A stretch of DNA of 64,000 nt from Fistularia commersonii (GCA_037954325.1 JBBMNZ010000052.1:62001-126000), one strand, 5' to 3'; numbered from the stretch's first letter, positions 24,692-38,158 are shown. The notes: generated from the sequence alone by a model not told the origin. Numbers and translations are program-made.

Positions 24692-27600
24692 AGAAAGTGG
24701 CTTGATGAAATTCATTAGTTATTTCCATCCCTAATAAAAAAAGCTTCAACTCGGTGAGAGAAGCACTTTCTGAACGAATGGCAATATTTTTTGATCCTGT
24801 AGCTGGGTTTCACTGAATTTGACATATATATTGCAGAATCATGTCCTAAACAACATATTTCAAAAGCAGAAACCAGCTTGGTGAAATCCATTAGTTTTTT
24901 CCACTCCTAATCAAAAACGCTTCAACTCGGTTAGATAATACGTTTTTGAACGAATGGCTATATCTTTTGAACATGTGATGGGTTTAAGCTGAATTTGACA
25001 TATTTTTTGCAGAATCATGTCCTAAACAACATATTTAAACAGCAGAAACCAGATTAATGAAATTGATTAGTTATTTCCACTCCTAATCAATAACGCTTCA
25101 ACTCGGTGAGAAAAGCACTTTTTTAACGAATGGGTATATCTTTTGAAAATGTACCTGCATTACTCTGAATTTGACATAAATTGTACAAAATCTTGTCCTA
25201 AACAACATATTTCAACCCGATAAGATAAACACTTTTTGAACGAATGGCTATATCTTTTGATTTTGTCGCTGAATTACACTGAATTTGACATATTTTGTGC
25301 AGATTATTGTCCTAAACAACATATTTCAACAGCAGAAACCAGATTAATGAAATTCAATAGTTATTTCCACTCCTAATCAATAACGCTTCAACTCGGTGAG
25401 AAAAGCACTTTTTTAACGAATGGCTATATATTTTGATCTTGAAGCTGGGTTACACTGAATTTGACATATATTGTGCAGAATCATGTTCTAAACAAGATAT
25501 TTCAACAGCAGAAACTGGCTTGATGAAATTCATTAGTTATTTCCACTACTAGTCAAAAACGCTTCAAGTCAGTGATATAAGAACTTTTTGAACGAATGGC
25601 TATATCTTTTGAATTTGTACCTGGATTACACTGAATTTGACATATTTTGTGCAGAATCATGTCCGAAACAACATATTTCCACAGCAGAAACCAGCTTAAT
25701 GAAATTCTTTTTTTTTTTCCACTCCTAATCATAAACGCTTCAACTCAGTGAGATGAAGACTTTTTGAACGAATGGATATATCTTTTGAACCTGTGATGGG
25801 ATCACACTGAATTTGACATATATTGTGCAGAATCTTATCCTAAACAACATATATCAACAGCAGAAACCAGCATGATGAAATTCATTAGTTATTTCCACTC
25901 CAACTCAAAAAAGATTTAATCTCTGTAAGATAAGCACTTTTTGACCTTATGGCTATATCTTTTGAACTTGTAGCTGGATTACTCAGAATTTGACATGTAT
26001 TGTGCATTATCATGTTCTAAACAACATATATCAACAGCAAAAACCAAAGTGGTGAAATTCATTAGTTATTTCCACTCTTAATCAAAAACGCTTCAACCCG
26101 ATAAGATAAGCACTTTTTGAACGAATGGCTATATCTTTTGAACCCGTGATGTGATTACACTAAATTTGACATATATTGTGCTTAATCATGTCCGAAACAA
26201 CATATCTCAACAGCAGAAACCAGCTTGATGAAATTCATTAGTCATTCCCACTCAAAAACAAAAAAAGCTTCAACTCAGCGAGATAAGCACTTTTTGACCT
26301 TATGGCTATATCTTTTGAACTTATAGCTGGATTACATTGAATTTGATATATTTTGCAGAATCATGTCCTAAACAACATATATCAAAAGCAAAAACCAGCA
26401 TATTGAAATTCATTAGTTATTTCAACTCCAACTCAAAAACGCTTCAACTCGGTGAGATGAGCAGTTTTCGAACGAATGGCTATATCTTTTGATCTTGTCG
26501 CTGGATTACACTGAATTTGACATATATTGTACAGAATCATGTCCTATACAACATCTATCAACAGCAGAAAAAGGCTTGGTGAAATTCAATAGTTATTTCC
26601 TCTCTTAATCAAAAACGCTTCAACTCGATAAGATAAGAACTTTTTGAACGAATGGCTATATCTTTTGAACCTTCGATGGGATTACACAGAATTTGACATA
26701 TATTGTGCAGAATCATGTCCTAAACAACATATTTCAACAGTAGAAACCAACTTGATGAAATTCATTAGTTATTTCCACTCCTAATCAAAAACGCTTCAAC
26801 TCGGTGAGATAAGCACTTTTTGAACGAATGGCTATATCTTTTGAACTTGTAGCTGGATTACACTGAATACGAAATGTATTGTGCAGAATCATGTTCTAAA
26901 CAACATATTTCAACAGCAGAAACCAGCTTGATGAAATTCACTAGTTATTCCCACTCCTATTTAAAAACGCTTCATTTCGGTGAGATAAGTCCTTTTTGAA
27001 GGAATGGCTATATCTTTTGATCTTGTAATGGGATCACATTGAAATTGACATATTTTGTGCTGAATCATGTCCTAAACAACATATTTCAACAGCAGAAACC
27101 AACTTGATGAAATTCATTAGTTATTTCCACTCCTAAACAAAAGCGATTTAACTCGGTAAGATAATTAGTTTTTGACCTTGTGGCTATATCTTTTGAATTT
27201 ATAGCTGGATTACACTGAATTTGACATATATTGTGCAGAATCATGTTCTAAACAAGATATTTCAACAGCAGAAACCGGCTTGATGAAATTCATTAGTTAT
27301 TTCCACTACTAGTCAAAAACGCTTCAAGTCAGTGATATAAGAACTTTTTGAACGAATGGCTATATCTTTTGAATTTGTACCTGGATTACACTGAATTTGA
27401 CATATTTTGTGCAGAATCATGTCCGAAACAACATATATCAACAGCAAAAACCAGCATATTGAAATTCATCATTTAATTCCACTCCAACTCAAAACGCTTC
27501 AACTCGTTGAGATAAGCAGTTTTTGAACGAATGGCTATATCTTTTGATCTTGTCGCTGGATTATACTGAATTTGACATATATTGTGCAGAATCATGTCCT

Positions 27601-27970
27601 AAACAACATATATCAACAGCAAAAACCAGCATATTGAAATTCATTAGTTTTTTCCACTCCTGCTCAAAAACGCTTCAATCGGTGAGATAAGCAGTTTTTG
27701 AACGAATGGCTATATCTTTGGAACCTGTGATAGGATCACACTGAATTTGACATATATTGTTCAGAATCATGTCCTAAACAACATATATCAACAGCAGAAA
27801 CCAGCTTGATGGAATTCATTAGTTATTTCCACTCCTAATCAAAAAAGCTTCAACTCGGTGAGATAAGCACTTTTTCAACGAATGGCTATATCTTTTGATC
27901 TTGTAGCTGGATTACACTGAATTTGAAATATATTTGCAGAATTATGCCCGAAACAACACATTTCAACAGC
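24692..27970. repeat. HOR array 1, copy 4
   Basis: This is a complete unit. Diagnostic bases are GCAGAATC near 24834, GTGCATTATC near 26003 (private), GTCATTCCC near 26241 (private), CTTGTGGC near 27178 and CCTGCTC near 27659. Confidence 0.9.
25124..25237. repeat. 114-bp short monomer, array 1 copy 4
   Basis: It lies 3279 bp after the previous one, with the same deletion breakpoint. Confidence 0.93.
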
Positions 27971-30900
27971 AGAAAGTGGCTTGATGAAATTCATTAGTTA
28001 TTTCCATCCCTAATAAAAAAAGCTTCAACTCGGTGAGAGAAGCACTTTCTGAACGAATGGCAATATTTTTTGATCCTGTAGCTGGGTTTCACTGAATTTG
28101 ACATATATATTGCAGAATCATGTCCTAAACAACATATTTCAAAAGCAGAAACCAGCTTGGTGAAATCCATTAGTTTTTTCCACTCCTAATCAAAAACGCT
28201 TCAACTCGGTTAGATAATACGTTTTTGAACGAATGGCTATATCTTTTGAACATGTGATGGGTTTAAGCTGAATTTGACATATTTTTTGCAGAATCATGTC
28301 CTAAACAACATATTTAAACAGCAGAAACCAGATTAATGAAATTGATTAGTTATTTCCACTCCTAATCAATAACGCTTCAACTCGGTGAGAAAAGCACTTT
28401 TTTAACGAATGGGTATATCTTTTGAAAATGTACCTGCATTACTCTGAATTTGACATAAATTGTACAAAATCTTGTCCTAAACAACATATTTCAACCCGAT
28501 AAGATAAACACTTTTTGAACGAATGGCTATATCTTTTGATTTTGTCGCTGAATTACACTGAATTTGACATATTTTGTGCAGATTATTGTCCTAAACAACA
28601 TATTTCAACAGCAGAAACCAGATTAATGAAATTCAATAGTTATTTCCACTCCTAATCAATAACGCTTCAACTCGGTGAGAAAAGCACTTTTTTAACGAAT
28701 GGCTATATATTTTGATCTTGAAGCTGGGTTACACTGAATTTGACATATATTGTGCAGAATCATGTTCTAAACAAGATATTTCAACAGCAGAAACTGGCTT
28801 GATGAAATTCATTAGTTATTTCCACTACTAGTCAAAAACGCTTCAAGTCAGTGATATAAGAACTTTTTGAACGAATGGCTATATCTTTTGAATTTGTACC
28901 TGGATTACACTGAATTTGACATATTTTGTGCAGAATCATGTCCGAAACAACATATTTCCACAGCAGAAACCAGCTTAATGAAATTCTTTTTTTTTTTCCA
29001 CTCCTAATCATAAACGCTTCAACTCAGTGAGATGAAGACTTTTTGAACGAATGGATATATCTTTTGAACCTGTGATGGGATCACACTGAATTTGACATAT
29101 ATTGTGCAGAATCTTATCCTAAACAACATATATCAACAGCAGAAACCAGCATGATGAAATTCATTAGTTATTTCCACTCCAACTCAAAAAAGATTTAATC
29201 TCTGTAAGATAAGCACTTTTTGACCTTATGGCTATATCTTTTGAACTTGTAGCCTGATTACTCAGAATTTGACATGTATTGTGCAGAATCATGTTCTAAA
29301 CAACATATATCAACAGCAAAAACCAAAGTGGTGAAATTCATTAGTTATTTCCACTCTTAATCAAAAACGCTTCAACCCGATAAGATAAGCACTTTTTGAA
29401 CGAATGGCTATATCTTTTGAACCCGTGATGTGATTACACTAAATTTGACATATATTGTGCTTAATCATGTCCGAAACAACATATCTCAACAGCAGAAACC
29501 AGCTTGATGAAATTCATTAGTCATTTCCACTCAAAAACAAAAAAAGCTTCAACTCAGCGAGATAAGCACTTTTTGACCTTATGGCTATATCTTTTGAACT
29601 TATAGCTGGATTACATTGAATTTGATATATTTTGCAGAATCATGTCCTAAACAACATATATCAAAAGCAAAAACCAGCATATTGAAATTCATTAGTTATT
29701 TCAACTCCAACTCAAAAACGCTTCAACTCGGTGAGATGAGCAGTTTTCGAACGAATGGCTATATCTTTTGATCTTGTCGCTGGATTACACTGAATTTGAC
29801 ATATATTGTACAGAATCATGTCCTATACAACATCTATCAACAGCAGAAAAAGGCTTGGTGAAATTCAATAGTTATTTCCTCTCTTAATCAAAAACGCTTC
29901 AACTCGATAAGATAAGAACTTTTTGAACGAATGGCTATATCTTTTGAACCTTCGATGGGATTACACAGAATTTGACATATATTGTGCAGAATCATGTCCT
30001 AAACAACATATTTCAACAGTAGAAACCAACTTGATGAAATTCATTAGTTATTTCCACTCCTAATCAAAAACGCTTCAACTCGGTGAGATAAGCACTTTTT
30101 GAACGAATGGCTATATCTTTTGAACTTGTAGCTGGATTACACTGAATACGAAATGTATTGTGCAGAATCATGTTCTAAACAACATATTTCAACAGCAGAA
30201 ACCAGCTTGATGAAATTCACTAGTTATTCCCACTCCTATTTAAAAACGCTTCATTTCGGTGAGATAAGTCCTTTTTGAAGGAATGGCTATATCTTTTGAT
30301 CTTGTAATGGGATCACATTGAAATTGACATATTTTGTGCTGAATCATGTCCTAAACAACATATTTCAACAGCAGAAACCAACTTGATGAAATTCATTAGT
30401 TATTTCCACTCCTAAACAAAAGCGATTTAACTCGGTAAGATAATTAGTTTTTGACCTTGTGGCTATATCTTTTGAATTTATAGCTGGATTACACTGAATT
30501 TGACATATATTGTGCAGAATCATGTTCTAAACAAGATATTTCAACAGCAGAAACCGGCTTGATGAAATTCATTAGTTATTTCCACTACTAGTCAAAAACG
30601 CTTCAAGTCAGTGATATAAGAACTTTTTGAACGAATGGCTATATCTTTTGAATTTGTACCTGGATTACACTGAATTTGACATATTTTGTGCAGAATCATG
30701 TCCGAAACAACATATATCAACAGCAAAAACCAGCATATTGAAATTCATCATTTAATTCCACTCCAACTCAAAACGCTTCAACTCGTTGAGATAAGCAGTT
30801 TTTGAACGAATGGCTATATCTTTTGATCTTGTCGCTGGATTATACTGAATTTGACATATATTGTGCAGAATCATGTCCTAAACAACATATATCAACAGCA

Positions 30901-31249
30901 AAAACCAGCATATTGAAATTCATTAGTTTTTTCCACTCCAGCTCAAAAACGCTTCAATCGGTGAGATAAGCAGTTTTTGAACGAATGGCTATATCTTTGG
31001 AACCTGTGATAGGATCACACTGAATTTGACATATATTGGTCAGAATCATGTCCTAAACAACATATATCAACAGCAGAAACCAGCTTGATGGAATTCATTA
31101 GTTATTTCCACTCCTAATCAAAAAAGCTTCAACTCGGTGAGATAAGCACTTTTTCAACGAATGGCTATATCTTTTGATCTTGTAGCTGGATTACACTGAA
31201 TTTGAAATATATTTGCAGAATTATGCCCGAAACAACACATTTCAACAGC
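27971..31249. repeat. HOR array 1, copy 5
   Basis: This is a complete unit. Diagnostic bases are GTAGCCTGATT near 29250, CTTGTGGC near 30456, CCAGCTC near 30938 and TTGGTCAG near 31037. The combination of the last three is repeated at 42.5-43.3 kb, which ties this copy to HOR array 2. Confidence 0.9.
28403..28516. repeat. 114-bp short monomer, array 1 copy 5
   Basis: It lies 3279 bp after the previous one, with the same deletion breakpoint. Confidence 0.93.
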
Positions 31250-34087
31250 AGAAAGTGGCTTGATGAAATTCATTAGTTATTTCCATCCCTAATAAAAAAA
31301 GCTTCAACTCGGTGAGAGAAGCACTTTCTGAACGAATGGCAATATTTTTTGATCCTGTAGCTGGGTTTCACTGAATTTGACATATATATTGCAGAATCAT
31401 GTCCTAAACAACATATTTCAAAAGCAGAAACCAGCTTGGTGAAATCCATTAGTTTTTTCCACTCCTAATCAAAAACGCTTCAACTCGGTTAGATAATACG
31501 TTTTTGAACGAATGGCTATATCTTTTGAACATGTGATGGGTTTAAGCTGAATTTGACATATTTTTTGCAGAATCATGTCCTAAACAACATATTTAAACAG
31601 CAGAAACCAGATTAATGAAATTGATTAGTTATTTCCACTCCTAATCAATAACGCTTCAACTCGGTGAGAAAAGCACTTTTTTAACGAATGGGTATATCTT
31701 TTGAAAATGTACCTGCATTACTCTGAATTTGACATAAATTGTACAAAATCTTGTCCTAAACAACATATTTCAACCCGATAAGATAAACACTTTTTGAACG
31801 AATGGCTATATCTTTTGATTTTGTCGCTGAATTACACTGAATTTGACATATTTTGTGCAGATTATTGTCCTAAACAACATATTTCAACAGCAGAAACCAG
31901 ATTAATGAAATTCAATAGTTATTTCCACTCCTAATCAATAACGCTTCAACTCGGTGAGAAAAGCACTTTTTTAACGAATGGCTATATATTTTGATCTTGA
32001 AGCTGGGTTACACTGAATTTGACATATATTGTGCAGAATCATGTTCTAAACAAGATATTTCAACAGCAGAAACTGGCTTGATGAAATTCATTAGTTATTT
32101 CCACTACTAGTCAAAAACGCTTCAAGTCAGTGATATAAGAACTTTTTGAACGAATGGCTATATCTTTTGAATTTGTACCTGGATTACACTGAATTTGACA
32201 TATTTTGTGCAGAATCATGTCCGAAACAACATATTTCCACAGCAGAAACCAGCTTAATGAAATTCTTTTTTTTTTTCCACTCCTAATCATAAACGCTTCA
32301 ACTCAGTGAGATGAAGACTTTTTGAACGAATGGATATATCTTTTGAACCTGTGATGGGATCACACTGAATTTGACATATATTGTGCAGAATCTTATCCTA
32401 AACAACATATATCAACAGCAGAAACCAGCATGATGAAATTCATTAGTTATTTCCACTCCAACTCAAAAAAGATTTAATCTCTGTAAGATAAGCACTTTTT
32501 GACCTTATGGCTATATCTTTTGAACTTGTAGCTGGATTACTCAGAATTTGACATGTATTGTGCAGAATCATGTTCTAAACAACATATATCAACAGCAAAA
32601 ACCAAAGTGGTGAAATTCATTAGTTATTTCCACTCTTAATCAAAAACGCTTCAACCCGATAAGATAAGCACTTTTTGAACGAATGGCTATATCTTTTGAA
32701 CCCGTGATGTGATTACACTAAATTTGACATATATTGTGCTTAATCATGTCCGAAACAACATATCTCAACAGCAGAAACCAGCTTGATGAAATTCATTAGT
32801 CATTTCCACTCAAAAACAAAAAAAGCTTCAACTCAGCGAGATAAGCACTTTTTGACCTTATGGCTATATCTTTTGAACTTATAGCTGGATTACATTGAAT
32901 TTGATATATTTTGCAGAATCATGTCCTAAACAACATATATCAAAAGCAAAAACCAGCATATTGAAATTCATTAGTTATTTCAACTCCAACTCAAAAACGC
33001 TTCAACTCGGTGAGATGAGCAGTTTTCGAACGAATGGCTATATCTTTTGATCTTGTCGCTGGATTACACTGAATTTGACATATATTGTACAGAATCATGT
33101 CCTATACAACATCTATCAACAGCAGAAAAAGGCTTGGTGAAATTCAATAGTTATTTCCTCTCTTAATCAAAAACGCTTCAACTCGATAAGATAAGAACTT
33201 TTTGAACGAATGGCTATATCTTTTGAACCTTCGATGGGATTACACAGAATTTGACATATATTGTGCAGAATCATGTCCTAAACAACATATTTCAACAGTA
33301 GAAACCAACTTGATGAAATTCATTAGTTATTTCCACTCCTAATCAAAAACGCTTCAACTCGGTGAGATAAGCACTTTTTGAACGAATGGCTATATCTTTT
33401 GAACTTGTAGCTGGATTACACTGAATACGAAATGTATTGTGCAGAATCATGTTCTAAACAACATATTTCAACAGCAGAAACCAGCTTGATGAAATTCACT
33501 AGTTATTCCCACTCCTATTTAAAAACGCTTCATTTCGGTGAGATAAGTCCTTTTTGAATGAATGGCTATATCTTTTGATCTTGTAATGGGATCACATTGA
33601 AATTGACATATTTTGTGCTGAATCATGTCCTAAACAACATATTTCAACAGCAGAAACCAACTTGATGAAATTCATTAGTTATTTCCACTCCTAAACAAAA
33701 GCGATTTAACTCGGTAAGATAATTAGTTTTTGACCTTATGGCTATATCTTTTGAATTTATAGCTGGATTACACTGAATTTGACATATATTGTGCAGAATC
33801 ATGTTCTAAACAAGATATTTCAACAGCAGAAACCGGCTTGATGAAATTCATTAGTTATTTCCACTACTAGTCAAAAACGCTTCAAGTCAGTGATATAAGA
33901 ACTTTTTGAACGAATGGCTATATCTTTTGAATTTGTACCTGGATTACACTGAATTTGACATATTTTGTGCAGAATCATGTCCGAAACAACATATATCAAC
34001 AGCAAAAACCAGCATATTGAAATTCATCATTTAATTCCACTCCAACTCAAAACGCTTCAACTCGTTGAGATAAGCAGTTTTTGAACG
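31250..34087. repeat. HOR array 1, copy 6 (truncated)
   Basis: This copy is 2838 bp long and stops about 441 bp short of a full unit, just after TTTTTGAACG. It carries GAATGAATGG near 33556 and CTTATGGC near 33734, a pair shared with 40.0-40.2 kb and 45.8-46.0 kb but with no other copy of array 1. Confidence 0.9.
31682..31795. repeat. 114-bp short monomer, array 1 copy 6
   Basis: It lies 3279 bp after the previous one and is the last in array 1. Confidence 0.93.
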
Positions 34088-34169
34088 TCAAAAACCAGCT
34101 TGATGAAATCCATGAGTTACTTCCACTCCTAATCAAAAACGCTTCAACTCGGTGAGAGAAGGACTTTCT
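34083..34169. repeat. 87-bp monomer at the array edge
   Basis: Monomer positions 1-5 (GAACG) are joined directly to position 95 onward (TCAAAAACCAGC), giving 87 instead of 176 bp. The type TTCAACGTCAAAAACC, with AACG before the join, exists elsewhere (about 4987, 14145, 41354). AACG is therefore a 4-base microhomology shared by both sides of the junction. The event joins the HOR to a different monomer series, out of register. Confidence 0.9.
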
Positions 34170-34660
34170 GAACGAATGGGTATATTTTTTGAACTTGTGG
34201 CTGGATTACACTGAATTTGACATATATTGTGCAGAATCATGTACTGAACAACATATTTGAACAGCAGAAACCAGCTTGGTGAAATTCATTAGTTATTTCC
34301 ACTCTTAATCAAAAACGCTTCAACCCGATAAGATAAACACTTTTTGAACGAATGGCTATATCTTTTGAACATGTGATGGGATTACAATGAATTTGACATA
34401 TATATTGCAAAATCATGTTCTAAACAACATATATCACCAGCAGAAACCAGCTTGATGAAATTCATTAGTTATTTCCACTCCTAATCAAAAACGCTTCAAC
34501 TCGGTGGGATAAGCACTTTTTGAAGGAATGGCTATATCTTTCGAACTTGGAGCTGGATTACACTGAATTTGACATATATTGTGCATAATCATGTTCCAAA
34601 CAACATATGTCAACAGCAAAAACCAGCTTGATGAAATCCAATAGTTATTTCCACTCCTAA

Positions 34661-35012
34661 TCAAAAATAGTTCAACTCGGTGAGAAAAGCACTTTATGAA
34701 CGAATGGCTATATATTTTGATCCTGTAGCTGGGTTACACTGAATTTGACATATATATTGCAGAATCATGTCCTAAACAACATATTTCAACAGTAGAAAAC
34801 AGCTTGATGAAATCCATTAGTTATTTCCACTCCTAATCAAAAATAGTTCAACTCGGTGAGAAAAGCACTTTATGAACGAATGGCTATATATTTTGATCCT
34901 GTAGCTGGGTTACACTGAATTTGACATATATATTGCAGAATCATGTCCTAAACAACATATTTCAACAGTAGAAAACAGCTTGATGAAATTCATTAGTTAT
35001 TTTCACTCCTAA
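34661..35012. repeat. Adjacent near-identical monomers (176-bp tandem pair)
   Basis: TCAAAAATAGTTCAACTCGG begins at 34661 and again at 34837, and the following bases agree until about 34985. Both carry the rare features CTTTATGAACG and ATATATTTTGATCCTG. The same pair is present in flank copy 2 at 47493 and 47669, but the related block near 58.46 kb has only one such monomer. This is a single-monomer duplication that predates the 12.8-kb duplication. Confidence 0.88.
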
Positions 35013-36164
35013 TCAAAAACGCTTCAACTGGGTGAGATGAAGACTTTTTGAACGAATGGCTATATATTTTTAACCTGTTATGGGATTACACTGAAGTTAA
35101 CATATATTGTGCAGAATCATGTCCTAATCAACATATTTCAATAGTAGAAACCAGCTTGATGAAATCCATTAGTCATTTCCACTCCTAATAAAAAACGCTT
35201 CAACTCGGTGAGAGAAGCACTTTTTGAACGAACGGCTATATCTTTTGAACTTGTCGCTGGATTACACTGAATTTGACATATATTGTGCAGAATCATGTAC
35301 TGAACAACATATTTGAACAGCAGAAACCAGCTTGGTGAAATTCATTAGTTATTTCCACTCTTAATCAAAAACTCCTCAACCCGATAAGATAAACACTTTT
35401 TGAACGAATGGCTATATCTTTTGAACATGTGATGGGATTACACTGAATTTGACATGTATTTTGCAGAATCATGTTCTAAAAAACAAAAATCACCAGCAGA
35501 CACCTGCTTGATGAAATTCATGAGTTATTTCCACTCCTAATCAAAAGCGATTTAACTCGGTAAGATAATTTCTTTTTGACCTTATGGCTATATATTTTGA
35601 ACTTGTTGCTGGATTACACTGAATTTGACATATATTGTGTAGAATCATGTCCTAAACCACATATATCAACAGCAAAAACCAGCATATTGAAATTCATTAG
35701 TTATTTCCACTCCAACTAAAAAACGCTTCAACTCGGTAAGATAAGCACTCTTTGAACGAATGGCTATATCTTTTCAACATGTGATGGGATCACACTGAAT
35801 TTGACATATATTGTTCAGAATCATGTCCTAAACAACATATATCAACAGCAGAAACCAGCTTGATGGAATTCATTAGTTATTTCCACTCCAAATCAAAAAC
35901 GCTTCAACTCCGTGAGATAAGCACTTTTTGCACGAATGGCTATATCTTTTGATCTTGTCGCTGGATTACACTGAATTTGAAATATTTAGTGCAAAATCAT
36001 GTCCTAAACAACATATTTCAACAGCAGAAACCAGTTTGATGAAATCCATTAGTTGTTTCCAATCCTAATCAAAAACGCTTCAACTCGGTGAGATAAGTCC
36101 TTTTTGAACCAAGGGCTATATCTTTTTAACCCGTCATGGGATCCCACTGAATTTGACATATATT

Positions 36165-37465
36165 GTGCAGAATCATGTCCTAAACAACATATTTCAACGG
36201 CAGAAACAAGCTTGATGAAATTCATTAGTTATTTCCACTCCTAATCAAAAACGCTTCAACTCGGTGAGAAAAGCACTTTTTGAATGAATGGCTATAAATT
36301 TTGATCCTGTAGCTGGGTTACACTGAATTTGACATATATATTGCAGAATCATGTCCTAAACAACATATTTCAACAGTAGAAACCAGCTCGATGAAATTCA
36401 TTAGTTATTTTCACTCCTAATCAAAAACGCTTCAACTCGGTGAGATGAAGACTTTTTGAATGAATGGCTATATGTTTTTAACATGTGATAGGATTACAGT
36501 GAAATTGACATATATCGTGCAGAATCATGTCCTAGACAACATATATCAACAGCAGAAACCAGCTTGATGAAATTCATTAGTTATTTCCACTCCAACTTAA
36601 AAACATTTTAACTCGATAAGATAAGCAGTTTTTGACCTTATAGATATATCTTTTTAACTTGTAGCTGGATAACACTGAAGTTGACATATATTGTGCAGAA
36701 TCATTTTCTAAACAACATATTTCAACAGGAGAAACCAGCTTGATGAAATTCATTAGTTATTTCCATCCCTAATAAAAAACGCTTCAACTCAGTGAGATAA
36801 GCACTTTTTTAACGAATGGCGATATCTTTTGAACTTGTAGCTGGATTACACTGAATTTGACATTAATTGTGCAGAATCATGTCCTAAACAAGATATTTCA
36901 ACGGCAGAAACAAGCTTGATGAAATTCATTAGTTATTTCCACTCCTAATCAAAAACGCTTCAACTCGGTGAGAAAAGCACTTTTTGAACGAATGGCTATA
37001 AATTTTGATCCTGTAGCTGGGTTACACTGAATTTGACATATATATTGCAGAATCATGTCCTAAACAACATATTTCAACAGTAGAAACCAGCTCGATGAAA
37101 TTCATTACGTTATTTTCACTCCTAATCAAAAACGCTTCAACTCGGTGAGATGAAGACTTTTTGAATGAATGGCTATATGTTTTTAACATGTGATGGGATT
37201 ACACTGAAATTGACATATATCGTGCAGAATCATGTCCTAGACAACATATATCAACAGCAGAAACCAGCTAGATGAAATTCATTAGTTATTTCCACTCCAA
37301 CTTAAAAACATTTTAACTCGATAAGATAAGCAGTTTTTGACCTTGTAGATATATCTTTTTAACTTGTAGCTGGATAACACTGAAGTTGACATATATTGTG
37401 CAGAATCATTTTCTAAACAACATATTTCAACAGGAGAAACCAGCTTGATGAAATTCATTAGTTAT
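36165..37465. repeat. 704-bp (four-monomer) local tandem duplication
   Basis: ACGGCAGAAACAAGCTTGAT occurs at about 36197 and 36901, 704 bp apart, and the match extends over about 600 bp, to about 36760 and 37465. The second copy has a 1-bp gain (CATTACGTTATT near 37107). Flank copy 2 has only one equivalent block near 49.0-49.6 kb, so the duplication happened in copy 1 or was lost from copy 2. Confidence 0.82.
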
Positions 37466-37868
37466 TTTCACTCTTAATCAAAAACGCTTCAACCCGATAA
37501 GATACGCACTTTTTGAACGAATGGCTATATCTTTTGAACCTGTGAAGTGATTACACTAAATTTGACATATATTGTGCAAAATCATGTCCTAAACAACATA
37601 TATCAACAGCAAAAACCAGCATATTGAAATTCATTAGTTATTTCCACTCCAACTAAAAAAACGCTTCAACTCGGTGAGATAAGCAGTTTTTTGAACGAAT
37701 GGCTATATCTTTTGATCTTTAAGCTGGATTACACTTAATTTGACATATATTGTGCAGAATCATGTCCTATAAAACATATTTCAACAGCAGAAACCAGATT
37801 AATGAAATTCATTAGTTATTTCCACTCCTAATCAATAACGCTTCAACTCGGTGAGAAAAGCACTTTTT

Positions 37869-37982
37869 TAACGAATGGGTATATCTTTTGAAAATGTACC
37901 TGGATTACACTGAATTTGACATAAATTGTAGAAAATCTTGTCCTAAACAACATATTTCAACCCGATAAGATAAACACTTTTT
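37869..37982. repeat. 114-bp short monomer, flank 1
   Basis: This is the first of a pair spaced by one full monomer, as at 2225/2515. It carries GTAGAAAATCTTG where others read GTACAAAATCTTG. Confidence 0.92.
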
Positions 37983-38158
37983 GAACGAATGGCTATATCT
38001 TTTGATTTTGTCGCTGAATTACACTGAATTTGACAAATTTTATGCAGAATCATGTCCTAAACAACATATTTCAACAACAGAAACCAGATTAATGAAATTC
38101 ATCAGTTATTTCCATTCCTAATCAAAAACGCTTCAACTCGGTGAGATAAGCACTTTTT

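Larger units (their letters stand above)
14855..34087. repeat. HOR array 1: 3279-bp period, 5.87 copies
   Basis: The phase marker in CCTATACAACATCTATC recurs at 16701, 19980, 23259, 26538, 29817 and 33096, exactly 3279 bp each time. The period equals 18 full monomers plus one 114-bp monomer, less 3 bp of small deletions. Copies are nearly identical and differ by a handful of single-base variants. The left edge is a hybrid monomer (CAGGAGAAAG joined to TGGCTTGATG). The right edge is an out-of-phase junction at 34087/34088. Such homogeneity over 19 kb indicates recent amplification. Confidence 0.95.
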
